From Diogma glabrata (Eukaryota; Arthropoda; Insecta; Diptera; Cylindrotomidae): DNA of 64,000 bases. Below are positions 12,928 through 24,966 of this stretch, in pieces. A program made the position numbers and the translations under genes. Where the stretch lies: positions 251,201,905-251,265,904 of the forward strand of contig OY856188.1 in assembly GCA_963693315.1 (NCBI GenBank), in the 5' to 3' direction. The notes beneath the pieces were generated by a model that worked only from the letters and a program-made list of their open reading frames with translations, searched no databases and was not told where the DNA came from. Each line of letters begins with the position of its first letter. Positions within the stretch are counted from its first letter, which is position 1.

Positions 12928-14839
12928 GAGCAATTCCATCCCAAAGACTTTTAGCTAAAATCTGTCCATCAAATTTTTTTTTGCCTAAAACTATTTTCAT
13001 TCGGTAGAGTATCGAAAATGGTTTGGTAAAAATTTTTTTTTTGTTTTGAGAAACCCTATGTTATCCTGTGCTGGTAAGGCCTAAAATCGCGATTTGTGGT
13101 TACACGCGTATCTTGAAAATGCAACCATTTCTGAACAACGGAACCGATTTTGACGGCAGTAGGCGCGTTTGAAAGCAAAAACATAGTTGTTTCAGGGAAA
13201 ATATTTATCTGAGCATGTTTTGATAGAACATCTATGAGAAAATTGGAAAATGGTTGGCAAAATCGTCATTTGACATAGCCTGAACTGAAATTTTACCCAT
13301 TAAAAAAAAAAAAAATTCCATATATTAGCTCTTTAGTTTCCAAGTATAAAAATAGGGATATTTTTCGTTCTCAAGCAATGATTTTTTAAAATTTTGTCTT
13401 AATAAACTAAAAGCCAAAGACAAACATATTGAAAAAGGTAAAAACGAACTATTAAAATACTTTTTTTTAATGAAAAAAATATAATTAATTAATTAATTGA
13501 TTAATTAAACCACTTAATTTAAACACTAGAATACTTATTTGCATAATATTTTTTTTTAATTTTTTTTATTTTAAATTACAATACAATTTAAACCCAACAC
13601 CAAAATATAATAGTATAAATATAATGATAAAAAAGGAAGAAAAATATTAGAACTTAAAAAACAAATCTTATTTATATTAAACTAACTGTTTTTGAAACAA
13701 CTGAAAAAGAAAATCTTTTGACGGTCATTTTATATTCATTAAATGCCACAAATGAATGAAAGGATTGTGTGCCTACAATCGTTTTCACGTTATTATATTT
13801 GTTTTGTAATTTTTTCTCCATCACGTGTTCATCTTGAGAGCAAAAGATGGTGTTAATGTTAGACACTTTCTTTTGTGTCCATTCGAACAAGTCTCAATGG
13901 TCCGCATACACACGTTGCAAACTAGCTCTAGTAGCCATACGTTTCAGAATCCCTCCAATTGCATCGCATGGACCCTTTCCGTGGTAGGTAGCAAAAAAAT
14001 GCCACTCAAAATCAATTTTTTCCGTTCGCTTCATTTCGCATAAATCGAAAGTTTTTTTTATTTTTGTACTGAGAAGCAGCACCATCGGAAAAAAAGAAAA
14101 TTTTCTTAATAGTGTTTCCAAATTAAAACAAATACAAATGCTTTTTACTTTTTTGGACGTAACTATGACAACAAAATAAATAGTTAAAAAGTGACACTTT
14201 AAGGTCGTAAATCACAGTAATAAAGAAACACTTTAGTATATAGGCGAATAAAAAAGCATTTTAATATTTCGTTTTATCTTTTTCAGATGTATGGCTTTGG
14301 CTTTTAGTTTATTAAGGTTTATGAGCGTGAAATTTGGATTAAAACTTCATATAAAGAACCCTATTTTTGTAGGACAAAATTTTAAAAAATCATTACTTGA
14401 GAACGAGAAATATCCCTATTTTTATACTTGGAAACTAAAAAGCTAATATATGAAAGTTTTTTTTTTTTTAATGGGCAAAATTTCAGTTCAGGCTATGTTA
14501 AATGACAATTTTTCTGACCATTTTCCAATTTTCTCATAGATGTTTAATGAAAACATGCTCAGATAAAAATTTTCCCTAAAACTACTATTTTTCTGCTTTC
14601 AAACGCGCCTACTGCCGTCAAAATCGGTTCAGTTGTTCAGAAATGGTTGCATTTTCAAGATACGCGTGTAAGCACAGTTCGCGATTTTCGACCATACCAG
14701 CACAGGATAACCAAGTGTTTCTTGGATCAAAAAAAAAATTTTTATTAAACCATTTTTGATACCCTACCGAATGAAAATAGTTTAAGGCAAAATAAAATTT
14801 TGATGGACAACAGGTGATCGCTTTGGGATGGAATTGCTC
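12928..14839. mobile_element. 1.9-kb DNA transposon with long (about 0.55 kb) inverted repeats
   Basis: Left arm 12928-13470 and right arm 14243-14839 are diverged inverted copies, both beginning GAGCAATTCCATCCCAAAG at the outer edge. Shared internal blocks include GGCGCGTTTGAAAGCA, CAAAATCGG and AATAAACTAAAAGCCAAAG. The right arm carries about 65 bp absent from the left. Between the arms is a minus-strand coding relic (13672-14121) of the FFATxHGKG family. No flanking target duplication is obvious. Superfamily not assigned. Confidence 0.75.
13672..14121 (-). pseudogene. FFATxHGKG-family transposase-like relic
   Basis: Two minus-strand frames in tandem. The upstream one (13894-14121) reads WHFFATYHGKGPCDAIGG then KRMATRASLQR. 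This closely follows a block (HFFATSHGKxxCDGIGGxxKRxxxRASLQ) that I know from many uncharacterised arthropod and cnidarian proteins. The downstream one (13672-13890) continues with LFEWTQ...IVGTQSFHSFVAFNEYK. A frame change between them shows decay. I infer a DDE-type transposase because the gene lies centrally between long inverted repeats and CDGIGG could hold a late catalytic acid. That is not demonstrated. Confidence 0.6.
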
Positions 14840-14859
14840 TATGTACTTATACATTTAAA

Positions 14860-15655
14860 TTTTAGTTTGTAGAAAAAAAATGATTAAAAATCCCTGAAAA
14901 TTTCTACAATGGGCATGGTTGGGTTGGAATAGCTGCCCTGAGAAGGAGGAATATGCACAAGTCATTTCATGAAAAGAACTGCTGTTGTTCACTCACTACC
15001 ACTTTGGTACTCATCTAGAGCTGCTCAAGAAGCGAAAAATGTCTCGAACATTCATCTCATTGATCTATTATATTATATCATATAGATTTCGTTTAATTAC
15101 TAATATGAGTCGGGCCTGAGCTGAAACCGTCAAGTATAAATTGTACTTCCAAAGCGTCATCGGAATAGGTAGCCGGACACTTTGAAACCTATCGCGACAG
15201 AAGAATTAAAAATAAAGTCGTTTTTCACGAATTGTCTTTTTCGGGAGTGGATCGCATCTTTTTCTCCCTAGGTAATAAAAGACAAAAATTCTAAATTTAT
15301 AGAAAAACTAATATTCGTGATAATTTCAAACAAATATATTATATACAAAAACCGCCTACTATGGAATATGGATGAATATTCAAATCTACAATTTTCTTTT
15401 TCTTTAAATGATTAGATTTTAGTTTTGATAATTAAATTGTGGTCGGACGAATAATAGTATTTGTTTTATATGTATAATGAAGCTGTTCATCCCATAGAAG
15501 TTCATTTGTTTAAATACTGTCTCAACAATATAATTTATTTAATTATAAATTCTTTATACAATCTTGTTTTACACAATAATAATTGTAGTACGATTCTTTG
15601 TACTACCTTTCAGTTTAATATATCCTTTCTGAATGCCGTCTGCTTGGTTATTTAT
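14860..15655. other. Intergenic DNA, no recognised gene
   Basis: The plus frame at 15461-15694 is low-complexity hydrophobic sequence overlapping the end of the Harbinger relic. I see no gene. Confidence 0.4.
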
Positions 15656-15659
15656 ATTG

Positions 15660-16718
15660 TTAGTTATACCTATGTAATACCAATACAACAATAAATCTAC
15701 AGGGTGGTACTACACATAAATTATGTAAAGCGCAGCAAACGTTAAAAATTTGCCGTGCTTTATTTGCACTATAGTGTAGCTGTCTTTCGCCTAGTAAACA
15801 ACGAAATCGGTTTTTCAACACACCTATAGTTCGTTCTGCAATGTTCCTGGTTTTAGCATGTTTTTTGTTAAACATTGTTTTTCTTAAGTCGACTTCCCGT
15901 GTGGACCGAAAAAGTACAATAAGATACGGCTTAAGGCCATACCCACCTTAAAGTAAAAAATAATAAAATTTTTATTTATTATAAACTAAAATACCTAAAA
16001 TCCATGTGTTTTTCTCCCCATCGTTAAATTTTTCTTGGAGTTTTGAATCAAGTTCGCTTGAATTGAAAACAAAAGAGTCGTGGCATGATCCCGGATGATT
16101 GGCGTCAATATATCTTATAAATATAATCGATCATCGCAGACCTAAAATGTAAAAATTAAGAAATAATATTTAAGTTAACCTTAAGAATATACAATATTAC
16201 CAGCTCACGTTCAAGCTGTAGTATCCTTTTCTATTTAAGTATAGGTGCCGCTCATTTTTTGAAGGTCCCATAATTTTTACATGGGTACCATCCACGCATC
16301 CTAACACGCCCGGAAATCCATATTTATTGAAAAACCCAAATTTTATGGTAATTAATTCTGGACACAATTCGCTTTCCAATATATTTAAAATTTCTTTTAA
16401 ATGGAGTGAGAAAGTGGCTTGTACTACTCCCGCCATAAACTCGCTTCCTGTTCCCGTCTGTTAACCGCCTTCTGCAAAAAACCGCAACGAGGAAGCTAAC
16501 TCAAGGACCGGTGGCACTTTAGAAGATCGAACTGGAGTTTTTACTTTCGAGGAAACGATGTCCAATAAATATTGGAATGCGTCGTTATTTACTCGAAAAT
16601 ATTTTATGAGCCTGCAATAATTTTGGTAATTATTAAAAAACTCAATATAAAATAACACTAAGTTAAAACATAGAGGGAAACTGAATTTATGCAAATTGCA
16701 ATGTAGTCTGATTAACAT
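15660..16718 (-). pseudogene. PIF/Harbinger nuclease (HARBI1-like), nearly complete, broken
   Basis: Harbinger-type DDE nuclease gene read on the minus strand in three or four exons. The main exon (about 16612-16201) gives RLIKYFRVNNDAFQYLL..., ELASSLRFFAEGG, then GVVQATFS and GVLGCVDGTHVKI (first catalytic D). A 59-bp intron (16200-16142) follows. Exon 16141-15995 holds IDANHPGSCHDSFVF (second D) after a small frame slip near its start. A 48-bp intron (15994-15947) precedes exon 15946-15660, with KARNxxERTIGVLK-type text (here AKTRNIAERTIGVLKNRFRC, catalytic E) and ending in CCALHNLC. One TAA stop (16461-16463) replaces an expected aromatic codon in the FFAxGxYQ block. The apparent first exon (MLIRLHCNLHKF, 16718 downward) lies in DNA inverted-duplicated upstream of the gene at 19946. 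Confidence 0.8.
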
Positions 16719-18105
16719 TCCACAAACGTAAGCTTATGAGTGTGGATTCACATACAACAGAAACAGAAACCGAAACTGAATTCCATACAAATTTGACAGC
16801 AACTGAAACAGAAACCGAATTTAGAAGCTGAAACAGAAACTGAAAATTCGTCTGTTTTGTCTGAAACAGAAACAATTAAAATTTAATTGTTTCTGTTCCA
16901 GAAACTGTCACATGACCAGAAACTGTCACATAATATTAATTATTATTTTAAATTTTGATAATAGAGTAGAGAATTTTGAATAGTTTTCATTTTCAGTTTC
17001 TGTTTCTGTTGTATGTGAATGCCGCATGCTGTATGCGTGCATGATACAAGGGGTGGCTTTTTCTAAAGGGTTGCAATCAGAAATATAGAGTGACATATTC
17101 AGTAAGCTCCTAAATCAAAAAATTATTTACCTACATAACACGATCAGTATCTCTTTGCTTTAACATAGTTCCCTTATGCGTGTGATTGAGAGCGATTTTT
17201 CTGTTCCGGTGTTTGCCGCAATGGCCCTGCAAATGAGGGATAAGCAAAGAATTAAGAGACTATAAGGAAATGAAACTACTGTTTATATTTACACAAAAAT
17301 ATTTGAAGTAGTTTTTCGCTCTTCTCCTCTCGTATTTCTCCATTTTAAATTGTCAAAAAAAAAAAAATATTGTAAACATTGTTTGGTTTGGTTATAATTT
17401 GGTTTTAATAAAATTGTTTTTACTATTTATCGTGGTGATATTTTGACAAATTTATAATAAATATAAAAAATATCAGTGATTTTATTATAATTTAAAAATG
17501 ATTTTAAAGAAAAATTAATATATTTCAGTGAAAATTTTGAATAAAATATTAAATGTGAAGTGTGTGATAATGGCGTGTAAAAATTACCGAAAACATATAC
17601 AGGATGGGATTTCTTATCATAGATAACTAAAATTGATATTATAATTTACTTTTCGATTAATAAGTTTTAAGTTTTTTAAATATTTGCGAGAAAAAAATAT
17701 AATATAAAATCAATGTAAACAATAATAGAATGCTTCGCTTTTAGATTGTCAAATTTTTTTATGTTGTTTTGTCGATTTTTTTATGTTGTTTTTCTATGTA
17801 ATGGCGTCTCTTTTTTATATTAATTTTGTGGGCAAAAATACGCTTAAATTTGGAACTCAAAGCAATAATAGAAATATTTACGGTGCCTCTACTAAAACGC
17901 AAGTGTGTTAGTAACAATTTATTGGTGTGCAAAAATTACTTCAACTTTTAACATCAATTTCACTTCCTCTATTTTCTTAATTTTTTGGGGATAAGAGAAA
18001 AAATCACAAACATTTTATATGGAATTCCGTACAAAACACAACTTAAATAATTTTAAAAGTTATCTATGAAATTTCTCATTTTACTACAGTTAAGTTATTT
18101 AAATT
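16613..18105 (-). repeat. Left arm of inverted duplication upstream of two divergent genes
   Basis: Read on the minus strand, this segment matches plus-strand 19620-19905 in three blocks: about 18105-17990 (AAATGAGAAATTTCATAGAT...), 17235-17170 (TTTGCAG.GCCATTGCGG, GAAAAATC.CTCT) and 16755-16640 (AATCAGACTACATTGCAATT). The blocks are separated here by an insertion of about 0.75 kb (17236-17989) and by the MITE at 16746-17020. The right arm has neither, so both arrived after the duplication, or the right arm lost them. Confidence 0.75.
16746..17020. mobile_element. Short foldback MITE with ATTCACATACAACAGAAACA ends
   Basis: Perfect inverted termini of about 25 bp followed by repeats of CAGAAAC / GTTTCTG, about 275 bp in total. 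Non-coding; the minus frame at 16687-16875 is the translated repeat. It lies inside the left arm of the inverted duplication described for 16613-18105. Confidence 0.7.
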
Positions 18106-19619
18106 TGTTTATGAACTATTATTGACTATATATTAAGCAAAATATATAAAAGTATATTCTTCAACAATGCCGAAAACAACATATTTTGAAGCGAGAGAAC
18201 AGTTTATCAGTCGAGGGCCGAGGTGTAGCCGAGGTTGGTAATGGTCGCGAGATTCAAAATATGATTTTCGGCGAGTAGAAAACTGTACTTTTTCTACTAC
18301 TTTTTAAGACTATTATTAATTATTAAACATTTTCATTTATTATAACATACAATTCAAATTTTAAAACTTACAAACATCCAATTAAAATTTTTAAATTTAT
18401 GTTTATATTTCTGCTATTAAAATATAGATGACTCAATATAAATAAATTATCCGATTTCTATGTCATAAACAATACAGTCTTTAGTTACAAGTCTGATTGT
18501 CTTTTCGTACAAAAAAATCGTCATCTTTATACATATACATATTTTTATTTTGTTCACACTACAAAATTCTATATTTTTATTCTATTATGGTCTATAAAGT
18601 CCCTAAAATCATTAAATAACACTTATTTAAAGGTTTATTGTCTTTTGCATTTCGCGTCTAGTAGGCTTATAACTATAGACGGTTTTATTATTTATTATAT
18701 TTATTTATTATATTTATTTATTACTTATTATTATTTCTAAAATCACAACAACAGTTTTGATTTAGTTTTTGTATGGGGATTTACGTTACGTAAATGCCTG
18801 ATAAATTTTAAAACAACATTTATTATTTTATGTAAATAAATTCTTTTTTTTTTCGTTTTTCTTAAATAAATAGGTGAAATGTTTTTTTTTTAAATATATT
18901 AACACCACCTGTTTGTTACCATACTATTTAAAAAGAATATATGAATATTATTTAGTTAACTATTTTTATTTTTACATATTTAATGTAAATTGTCCGTAAA
19001 TAATTCAAAAATACATTAACGTCACCTTCCCAAGAGAGATAAATTAACACTAGCAAAATTATTTCATTCAATCAATAATCAATTGACTTTCTCACGGGTG
19101 TTCTAGGATTATTCTAGTTAGGAAATTAGAAAATAGATGGCTTTTAAAAAATTACTTTCGTCACTTGGTACGAAAGTAATTTGTATCGGTTTTTTTATCA
19201 CCGGTGACAAAAAAGAATTGTGCGAACTCACAAATATTTGACAGAACAAAGTTTTTGGTGAAGATGAAATTTGTAAAAACAAAATTTTGACATAAGGTGA
19301 AAAATTTTTTAATTTTTATGTTTGCTGTTAATAAATATATACAATATATATACTAATATAAATATTACTTTGGCACTTAAAAAAACTTCGATAATAAATC
19401 TAATTGTTCCTTCTGAAATAATGTGTTAAGCCTACTGTTACAATTTGATGATGTTAAATAGCTATACCAAATTTTGACGTTTCGTTGTGGTGAATTTAAA
19501 TTGTTTTATTATTAATATTTTATTATTAATATAATATTTATAATAATATTTATTAATAATAATTTTATAATATTTTCTATATTACGCTTAAAATATAGAA
19601 ATATAGTTAATAATACTCC
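18106..19619. other. AT-rich spacer between inverted arms
   Basis: No gene seen. A short perfect hairpin (ATTACTTTCGT...ACGAAAGTAAT, near 19153-19182) is followed by a second one (ATCACCGGTGA). Otherwise simple AT-rich DNA. Confidence 0.4.
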
Positions 19620-19905
19620 ATAAGCAAATTAAAATTATTCAATTGTAGTAAAATGAGAAATTTCATAGATAATTTTTAAAATTATTCAAATTGTGTTTTG
19701 TATGAAATTCCATATAAAAGTTTTTGAATCAATTCTCTTATCCCCCTTTTGCAGCGCCATTGCGGTAAACAGCGGAACCGAAAAATCACTCTATAAAATT
19801 AGCGTGTGAATCCACCCTCATAAATTTACGTTTGTGAAATGTTAATCAGACTACATTGCAATTTGCATAAATTCAGTTTAACTTTATGTTTTAAGTTAGA
19901 TTTAA
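19620..19905 (+). repeat. Right arm of inverted duplication, upstream of the 8-exon gene
   Basis: Uninterrupted version of the left arm (16613-18105). It ends inside the 5-prime leader of the gene starting at 19946. A 30-codon frame beginning MLIRLHCNLHKFS (from about 19839) mirrors the putative first exon of the Harbinger relic. Confidence 0.75.
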
Positions 19906-19945
19906 GTGAGTGTAGTGTGTATCATTGTTAAAAATAAGAAAGAAA

Positions 19946-22249
19946 ATGGAAAGAAAAATCAAAGAAAGAACTATGTTCCTTCGTGATGTATTACAAAAAC
20001 AAATTGAACTGTTTGAATTATTTGGAATCGAACTACCGTAAGTAATTATTTTGTTCAATATTCGGTTTAACTTTCTATCTCGTTATTCAAGTGGCAAAGA
20101 CGTTCAGTTAAAAAATATCGAAGGTCTTAATTCTTGTTTAAAACCTATAAATCAAAAAGAATTTGAAGCAGAACTTTTACTTAAGAAAGTTATTGATGTT
20201 CCGTTAAAAGAGATGTAAGCACACTGCAGTGAAAACTATAACATTTATAATTTTCTTTTTGTATAATTCCATTTTAGACTTGTTGATTTAGATGCTACTC
20301 CTATAGAAGACTTATTCTATCAAGATGCCTTTAAATATACAGACAAGCGTAATAGAATTGCTGCATTGGTTAAACACACTGAAAATGTCTTAGATAAAAC
20401 TCGTGAAACACTAACAACTTTCAATAAAAATGTGAAGCGCTTTGAGCCAATAAAATTTCCCAGTGAAAATAATAAATCCAAGCAAATATTGAAAAATCTA
20501 AATATTGATTTGCGTAACCTAGCTATAGAAGAAGAGATAAGCCAAATTTCTGCATCTAGATCAACAATACCAGTACAACCACAGGTAGTGCGTCAAATAA
20601 CGGAACAGCAATCTCCAATGCAACAAATTCCAGCACAAGAATTTTCGTTGCAACAAGTAAGACAACAAAATTTATCTCAAAATGAAACTCCGTTACAACA
20701 AAATATCGTTGAATCCGAATCTGAATTACAAATACAACGACAATTACTATACGAACTCTTATCGATTGAGGATTTCGAAATGGCTGGCATGGATTATGTT
20801 TTGGAAAGAAATTTAGAAAGAATTGCGACCGAAGACGAAATGAATTTAGGTATAAATATATTTCAGTTATAAAATTGAGTTAAATTTAAATTTTAATATC
20901 GACAGGCTTATCTAAAGAAGATGTGATAATACCACTGTCAAGACATTTGTCTGAAAATTTAAATGCTCCTGCAAATATAGATTCTAGTTCTTCGCTTAAC
21001 TTGGAACAAGTGACTCAAAATCAACAAATAAATTACAGAAATCAACAGAAAGATTACATGACTAGTGCACGACCATCAAGGGTAAATTGTATATTGACTA
21101 CTGCAATTAGTGTTATGATTTAATATATTAAGTTTTGACTATTAAATTTATAGCTCGAGCGAGTTCATTTGCCTAAAATGATATTCATCAATCGAATGAA
21201 ACCTAAAGTATGTAATAAAAAACCTTTAAAATTACTTTGTCCGAAATTGTAAGCTCTTTTTTATATACAGAATATTGTACCACTCCGTTTGAATGAAAGA
21301 AAGAAACAAAATATAACTTTATATTATGATTACAATTATCAATTTGCCGAAATCTTAGATATTTGTAACGAAATTCCTACACAAGCAGTTTCAGTTTATA
21401 CAGCAACATCGCAATCACAGAAGACAGGTCGTAGTACTCGTAGTATTGAAAAAGCGAAACAACAGACGCCATTAAAGGCACAACAAAAAGAATTGAATCA
21501 AGCGTTATCATTGCCATCAGAGCCAATTTCAACATTAGACGAAGGACCGTTAAGAGAAATACCAATAGATGAGATACTTGCAATACAAGAAGATTTATCG
21601 GCTAATATTCCCACACATTACAAGGATATGACGCAAATAAGGCAACAATCGCCTTCCATTCAACTACCATCGTTTGTTGAATCATCGTATGCCTTACAAC
21701 AAGAAAATTTATCTCAACTACCTGAACAAATTCCATTACAAAACATCCACACTGGAATAGATCTGACGGAAACTTTACATACAGTTCCAGTTATAGAAGA
21801 TATAGATAATATTAATAATGCATGTCCGGCTAGAATTAGTTCATTTTTGAAACGCATTCGTTCGAAAGTAAGAGGCGATGATATAATTTTTTTGTTTTTC
21901 TAATTGATTTTGTTCTTTAAGCATCCAGAAATAGATGATCAAACATTACATGTGTTAGAAAAACTTGTAGAATTATACCATGCAAATCCTCAAAATGCCT
22001 TGTTGAATATTTTAGATATTGAACAAAAGTTTAAACCCAAAAAGCAATTTGCATTGGTTCTAAATTGTTTGATTGGTTAGTACTATTTGATTGCAGTCGT
22101 TTCAACTTTCTATATAGTTTTAGTCCTCACGTTTATACCCAACCTTTAATTTTATTCCAGTTCTAAAATGCTACCAGATTATAGAAATAATTCAAAACGA
22201 TGTCGGTGGACAGATTACTCAAGTAAAATTATTAGTTGTCGATGTTTAA
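19946..22249 (+). CDS. Eight-exon gene, 618 aa; possible Rad21/Rec8-like (kleisin) C-terminal domain
   Basis: Exons 19946-20037, 20092-20214, 20278-20849, 20906-21081, 21154-21207, 21271-21867, 21922-22075 and 22161-22249 join in one open frame of 618 codons. All seven introns (54-85 bp) begin GT and end AG, and phases agree at every junction. The start is the first ATG of the frame; an earlier 5-prime exon cannot be excluded. The protein begins with a charged helical segment, has two long Gln/Ser-rich low-complexity regions (exons 3 and 6) and ends with a compact hydrophobic domain. That last domain (VLEKLVELYHANPQ..., KKQFALVLNCLIVLKCYQII, then IIQNDVGGQI) resembles the winged-helix C-terminus of cohesin kleisins, where a xxxxFxxLLVLKxxxxIEVxQ pattern is typical. 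No kleisin N-terminal domain is visible. The gene structure is firm; the function is a guess (a meiotic or divergent kleisin would fit). It is divergent from the Harbinger relic across an inverted duplication. Confidence 0.75.
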
Positions 22250-22339
22250 TCAATATATATTTATTTACACAATTTTATATTTATTTATTATACTGAAATT
22301 TTATTATTGCTTTTTGTTATATAAATCAATAAAATATTA

Positions 22340-23830
22340 TAAGAAAACAACAACCCTTTTACCGAATTTAACAGTGGATGTTTTGAATTTCCTCAGAGGA
22401 GAGTTCGCTAAAGTTATATTTATAGTAGATTGACAATTCAGCCGAATCAAGCCGATCCGTTAGTTTGGTGTTACCAATTAACTTTATTGCTTTTCTCTGT
22501 ACAGAGTCTAGACATTCTATTGTTGACTGACAAGCACCTCCCCAAACATGAGTATTCCATACATGGACGAACAAAGGACTTGAAGATTAGCAAAATTTGA
22601 TCGGGATTGAAATATTTTTTACATCGACTCAAGAATCCTAATTAGGTATTTTGAATATCCACTCCAAGAAGTCTAACTGATTCAACCTCACGCAGTTCCT
22701 CATGGTTTATCTTAATAGGAAAATTTGTATGTCGCTCTATTCGTGAAAGACGGCAAAACATGGTTTTGGTTGGATTAAATGAAACAAGATTACGATCATC
22801 GCATTCCATTATACAATCCAGGTCTTTGTTGATAGAATCAATTAGCAGCTCTCTATCAGTGGTAAGTGCAGTATGAGATCGAAATTTGGGAGATGCATGT
22901 GATGCATGCAATATGCTGTCATCAGCAAAACTATGGATTGGATGCACTGTGGAAATAAGTAAGTCATTAATGTATAGAAGAAACAAGGTTGGTGAGAGTG
23001 TAGAACCTTGGGGAACCCCAGCATTGATGGTGAAAATATTGGATGTGATACCATCTAAATTAACATGAAATTGGCGACCTGTAAGAAAACTATGAATCCA
23101 TGAGACAGTAAGATGGTCTATGCCATAAGATTTGAATTTAGCTATGAGATTTTTATGCCACACATTATCAAATGCTTTAGAAATGTCAAGTGAAATACTG
23201 AATGATTCACCATAGTTTTCCAGCGATTTGTTCCAGAGATGGGATACGTAGGCTAACAGATCACCTGTTGCATGACTTCTACGAAAACCATACTGCTTAT
23301 CATTAATAATTCGCGACATTTCCAAATAATCTAATAGATTGTAGTTAACATATTTTTCAAATATTTTAGCCAAAACCGATAGAATTGCAATTTCTTTGAT
23401 ATGGGTTGAACTCTGGCTTCCAAGAATCGGGAATTATAGTTCGGTTTTTTAAGATAAATCGAAAACTTTTGTTAAAATTGGAGCTAGTTGTCTAGCAAAG
23501 TTTTTAAGAATGAGGGGTGGAATACAGTCGGGGCCATCAGATTTGTTGATATTGATAGAAATAAGCATTTTCCGTACAATATTGCAACGAAAAATAATTG
23601 GTTTCATTTTCGTTACAACTGATGAAATGAGTGTAGTGTAACTATGTTTGAGTTTTCTGCGAAAATACGACCCAAAAGATCCGCTTTCTCTTTTGAATCG
23701 CTCACGCGAATGTCATCAAAACTAAGGTTGGAATAGAGTATGGAGTAAAATTGCTCTGGACTGATTTAACTGCCTGAAAGAAACTACGTGAGCCAGATGG
23801 GTGCTCGGCGAATTTCTTTGCTTTCTTCTG
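22340..23830 (-). pseudogene. LINE reverse transcriptase, 3-prime part (Jockey/R1-like)
   Basis: Minus-strand non-LTR retrotransposon. From 23830 downward: the linker after the endonuclease (KKAKKFAEHPSGSRSFFQAV), then RT with YGFRRSHATGDLLAY, SISLDISKAFDNVWH, NAGVPQGSTLSPTLFLLYIN and the catalytic FADDSIL (all in the frame 23373-22642). The C-terminal HVWNTHVWGGA...LDSVQRKAIKLI follows (22574-22368). Frameshifts near 23700, 23400 and 22640 show it is inactive. A Ty3/gypsy element interrupts it at 23831; its upstream half resumes at 30213. Confidence 0.85.
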
Positions 23831-23834
23831 GATA

Positions 23835-24675
23835 TGTGGCAATAACTTCTCATATATTTAAAATAATAACTCCTGCTTTTCAAAGAATCAAAGAGAAAAG
23901 TTGCCTGGAAAAACGATGATTGAAATAAAACTTTTAAATATTCATTCATTCGTTTTTCATTTTTTTTAATCAATGTTAATTGTTGAAAAAACATTTAAAA
24001 AAATTTAAAATATTATTGTCGTTAAATTTTAAGATTTAATAGTTGTTGAAAACCACATCTCTTTGGTGGATTTTAAAATTAATATTATTTTATTCAGAAT
24101 TAATTCAATTCAGTGTTATTAAAAGTATATTAACTTCTGGTTAATAAAGTTTCTAAGCCGATAAATAAATATGGCAAATAGCAAGAAATATTGCTTCGAA
24201 TTTTATGTTAACTTTAAATTGTCAAAATAAGAAATAAATGTTGATGTTTTATGGTGCTCAATAAATATTACGACTCACTAAAACTTTTGATTTGGAAATA
24301 CTGTTAAACACAAAATATAGTTGATATCTCGAATAAAGGATTTAAAATGCTCGTTCTTAGTTCGTCGAGCTTGATTCGCACAGCTGATTAAAGTATATTT
24401 TTTAATTTATGTTGTGTATAACTGAAACGTTATAAATACTACTCCTGAAATACAAAACGATATATTATCATCTTTATAAGCACTCAACAATTTTCCGGCA
24501 AGAAATCTATCTCATTTTAACCGAAAACATTTTTAAATGATGGTGTCAAGTTTCATCTGAAGTATTCATCTCAAGATATTCATCTGAAGGTTTTCATCTC
24601 AGGTTTCATCATTCAACAACGCCACTAGCTGAAACTTCAATTAGTAAATATCTTTGGATACCTCGTGCTACTAAA
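23835..24675 (+). repeat. 5-prime LTR
   Basis: Starts TGTGGCAATAAC and ends CGTGCTACTAAA, 841 bp, same as the 3-prime copy. The ends are not the usual TG...CA. The boundary was fixed by where identity with the 3-prime LTR begins and stops. Confidence 0.95.
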
Positions 24676-24677
24676 AT

Positions 24678-24695
24678 TGGTGACCCCGACGTGAT
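24678..24695 (+). promoter_or_regulatory. Primer binding site, tRNA-Trp
   Basis: TGGTGACCCCGACGTGAT, two bases after the LTR (spacer AT). It is complementary over 18 nt to the 3-prime end of insect tRNA-Trp including CCA, as I recall that tRNA. This is the expected primer for CsRn1/Kabuki-type elements. Confidence 0.85.
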
Positions 24696-24966
24696 AAGAA
24701 TCGTTCCAGGTAATTTTTCTTTTTATTTTTAAAAATCAGGAGTTGATTAAATAAATTTTGTTTTATTGATGCAAACATTTTTTTTTGAAATTATATTATA
24801 AATATTTTTCTTCGATTCACTTACAATTCGCTTTGTTAAAGAAATTTTTTTTTTTTTTTTGTTTTTGTTATTTTTCGGTTGGTTATCGTGAACCAACACG
24901 CCTTGGAATTTTTATTGGCTGCAACATTCTTCTCCCTCGTTGCCGTCCTCCTTGCCCACTTCAGTA

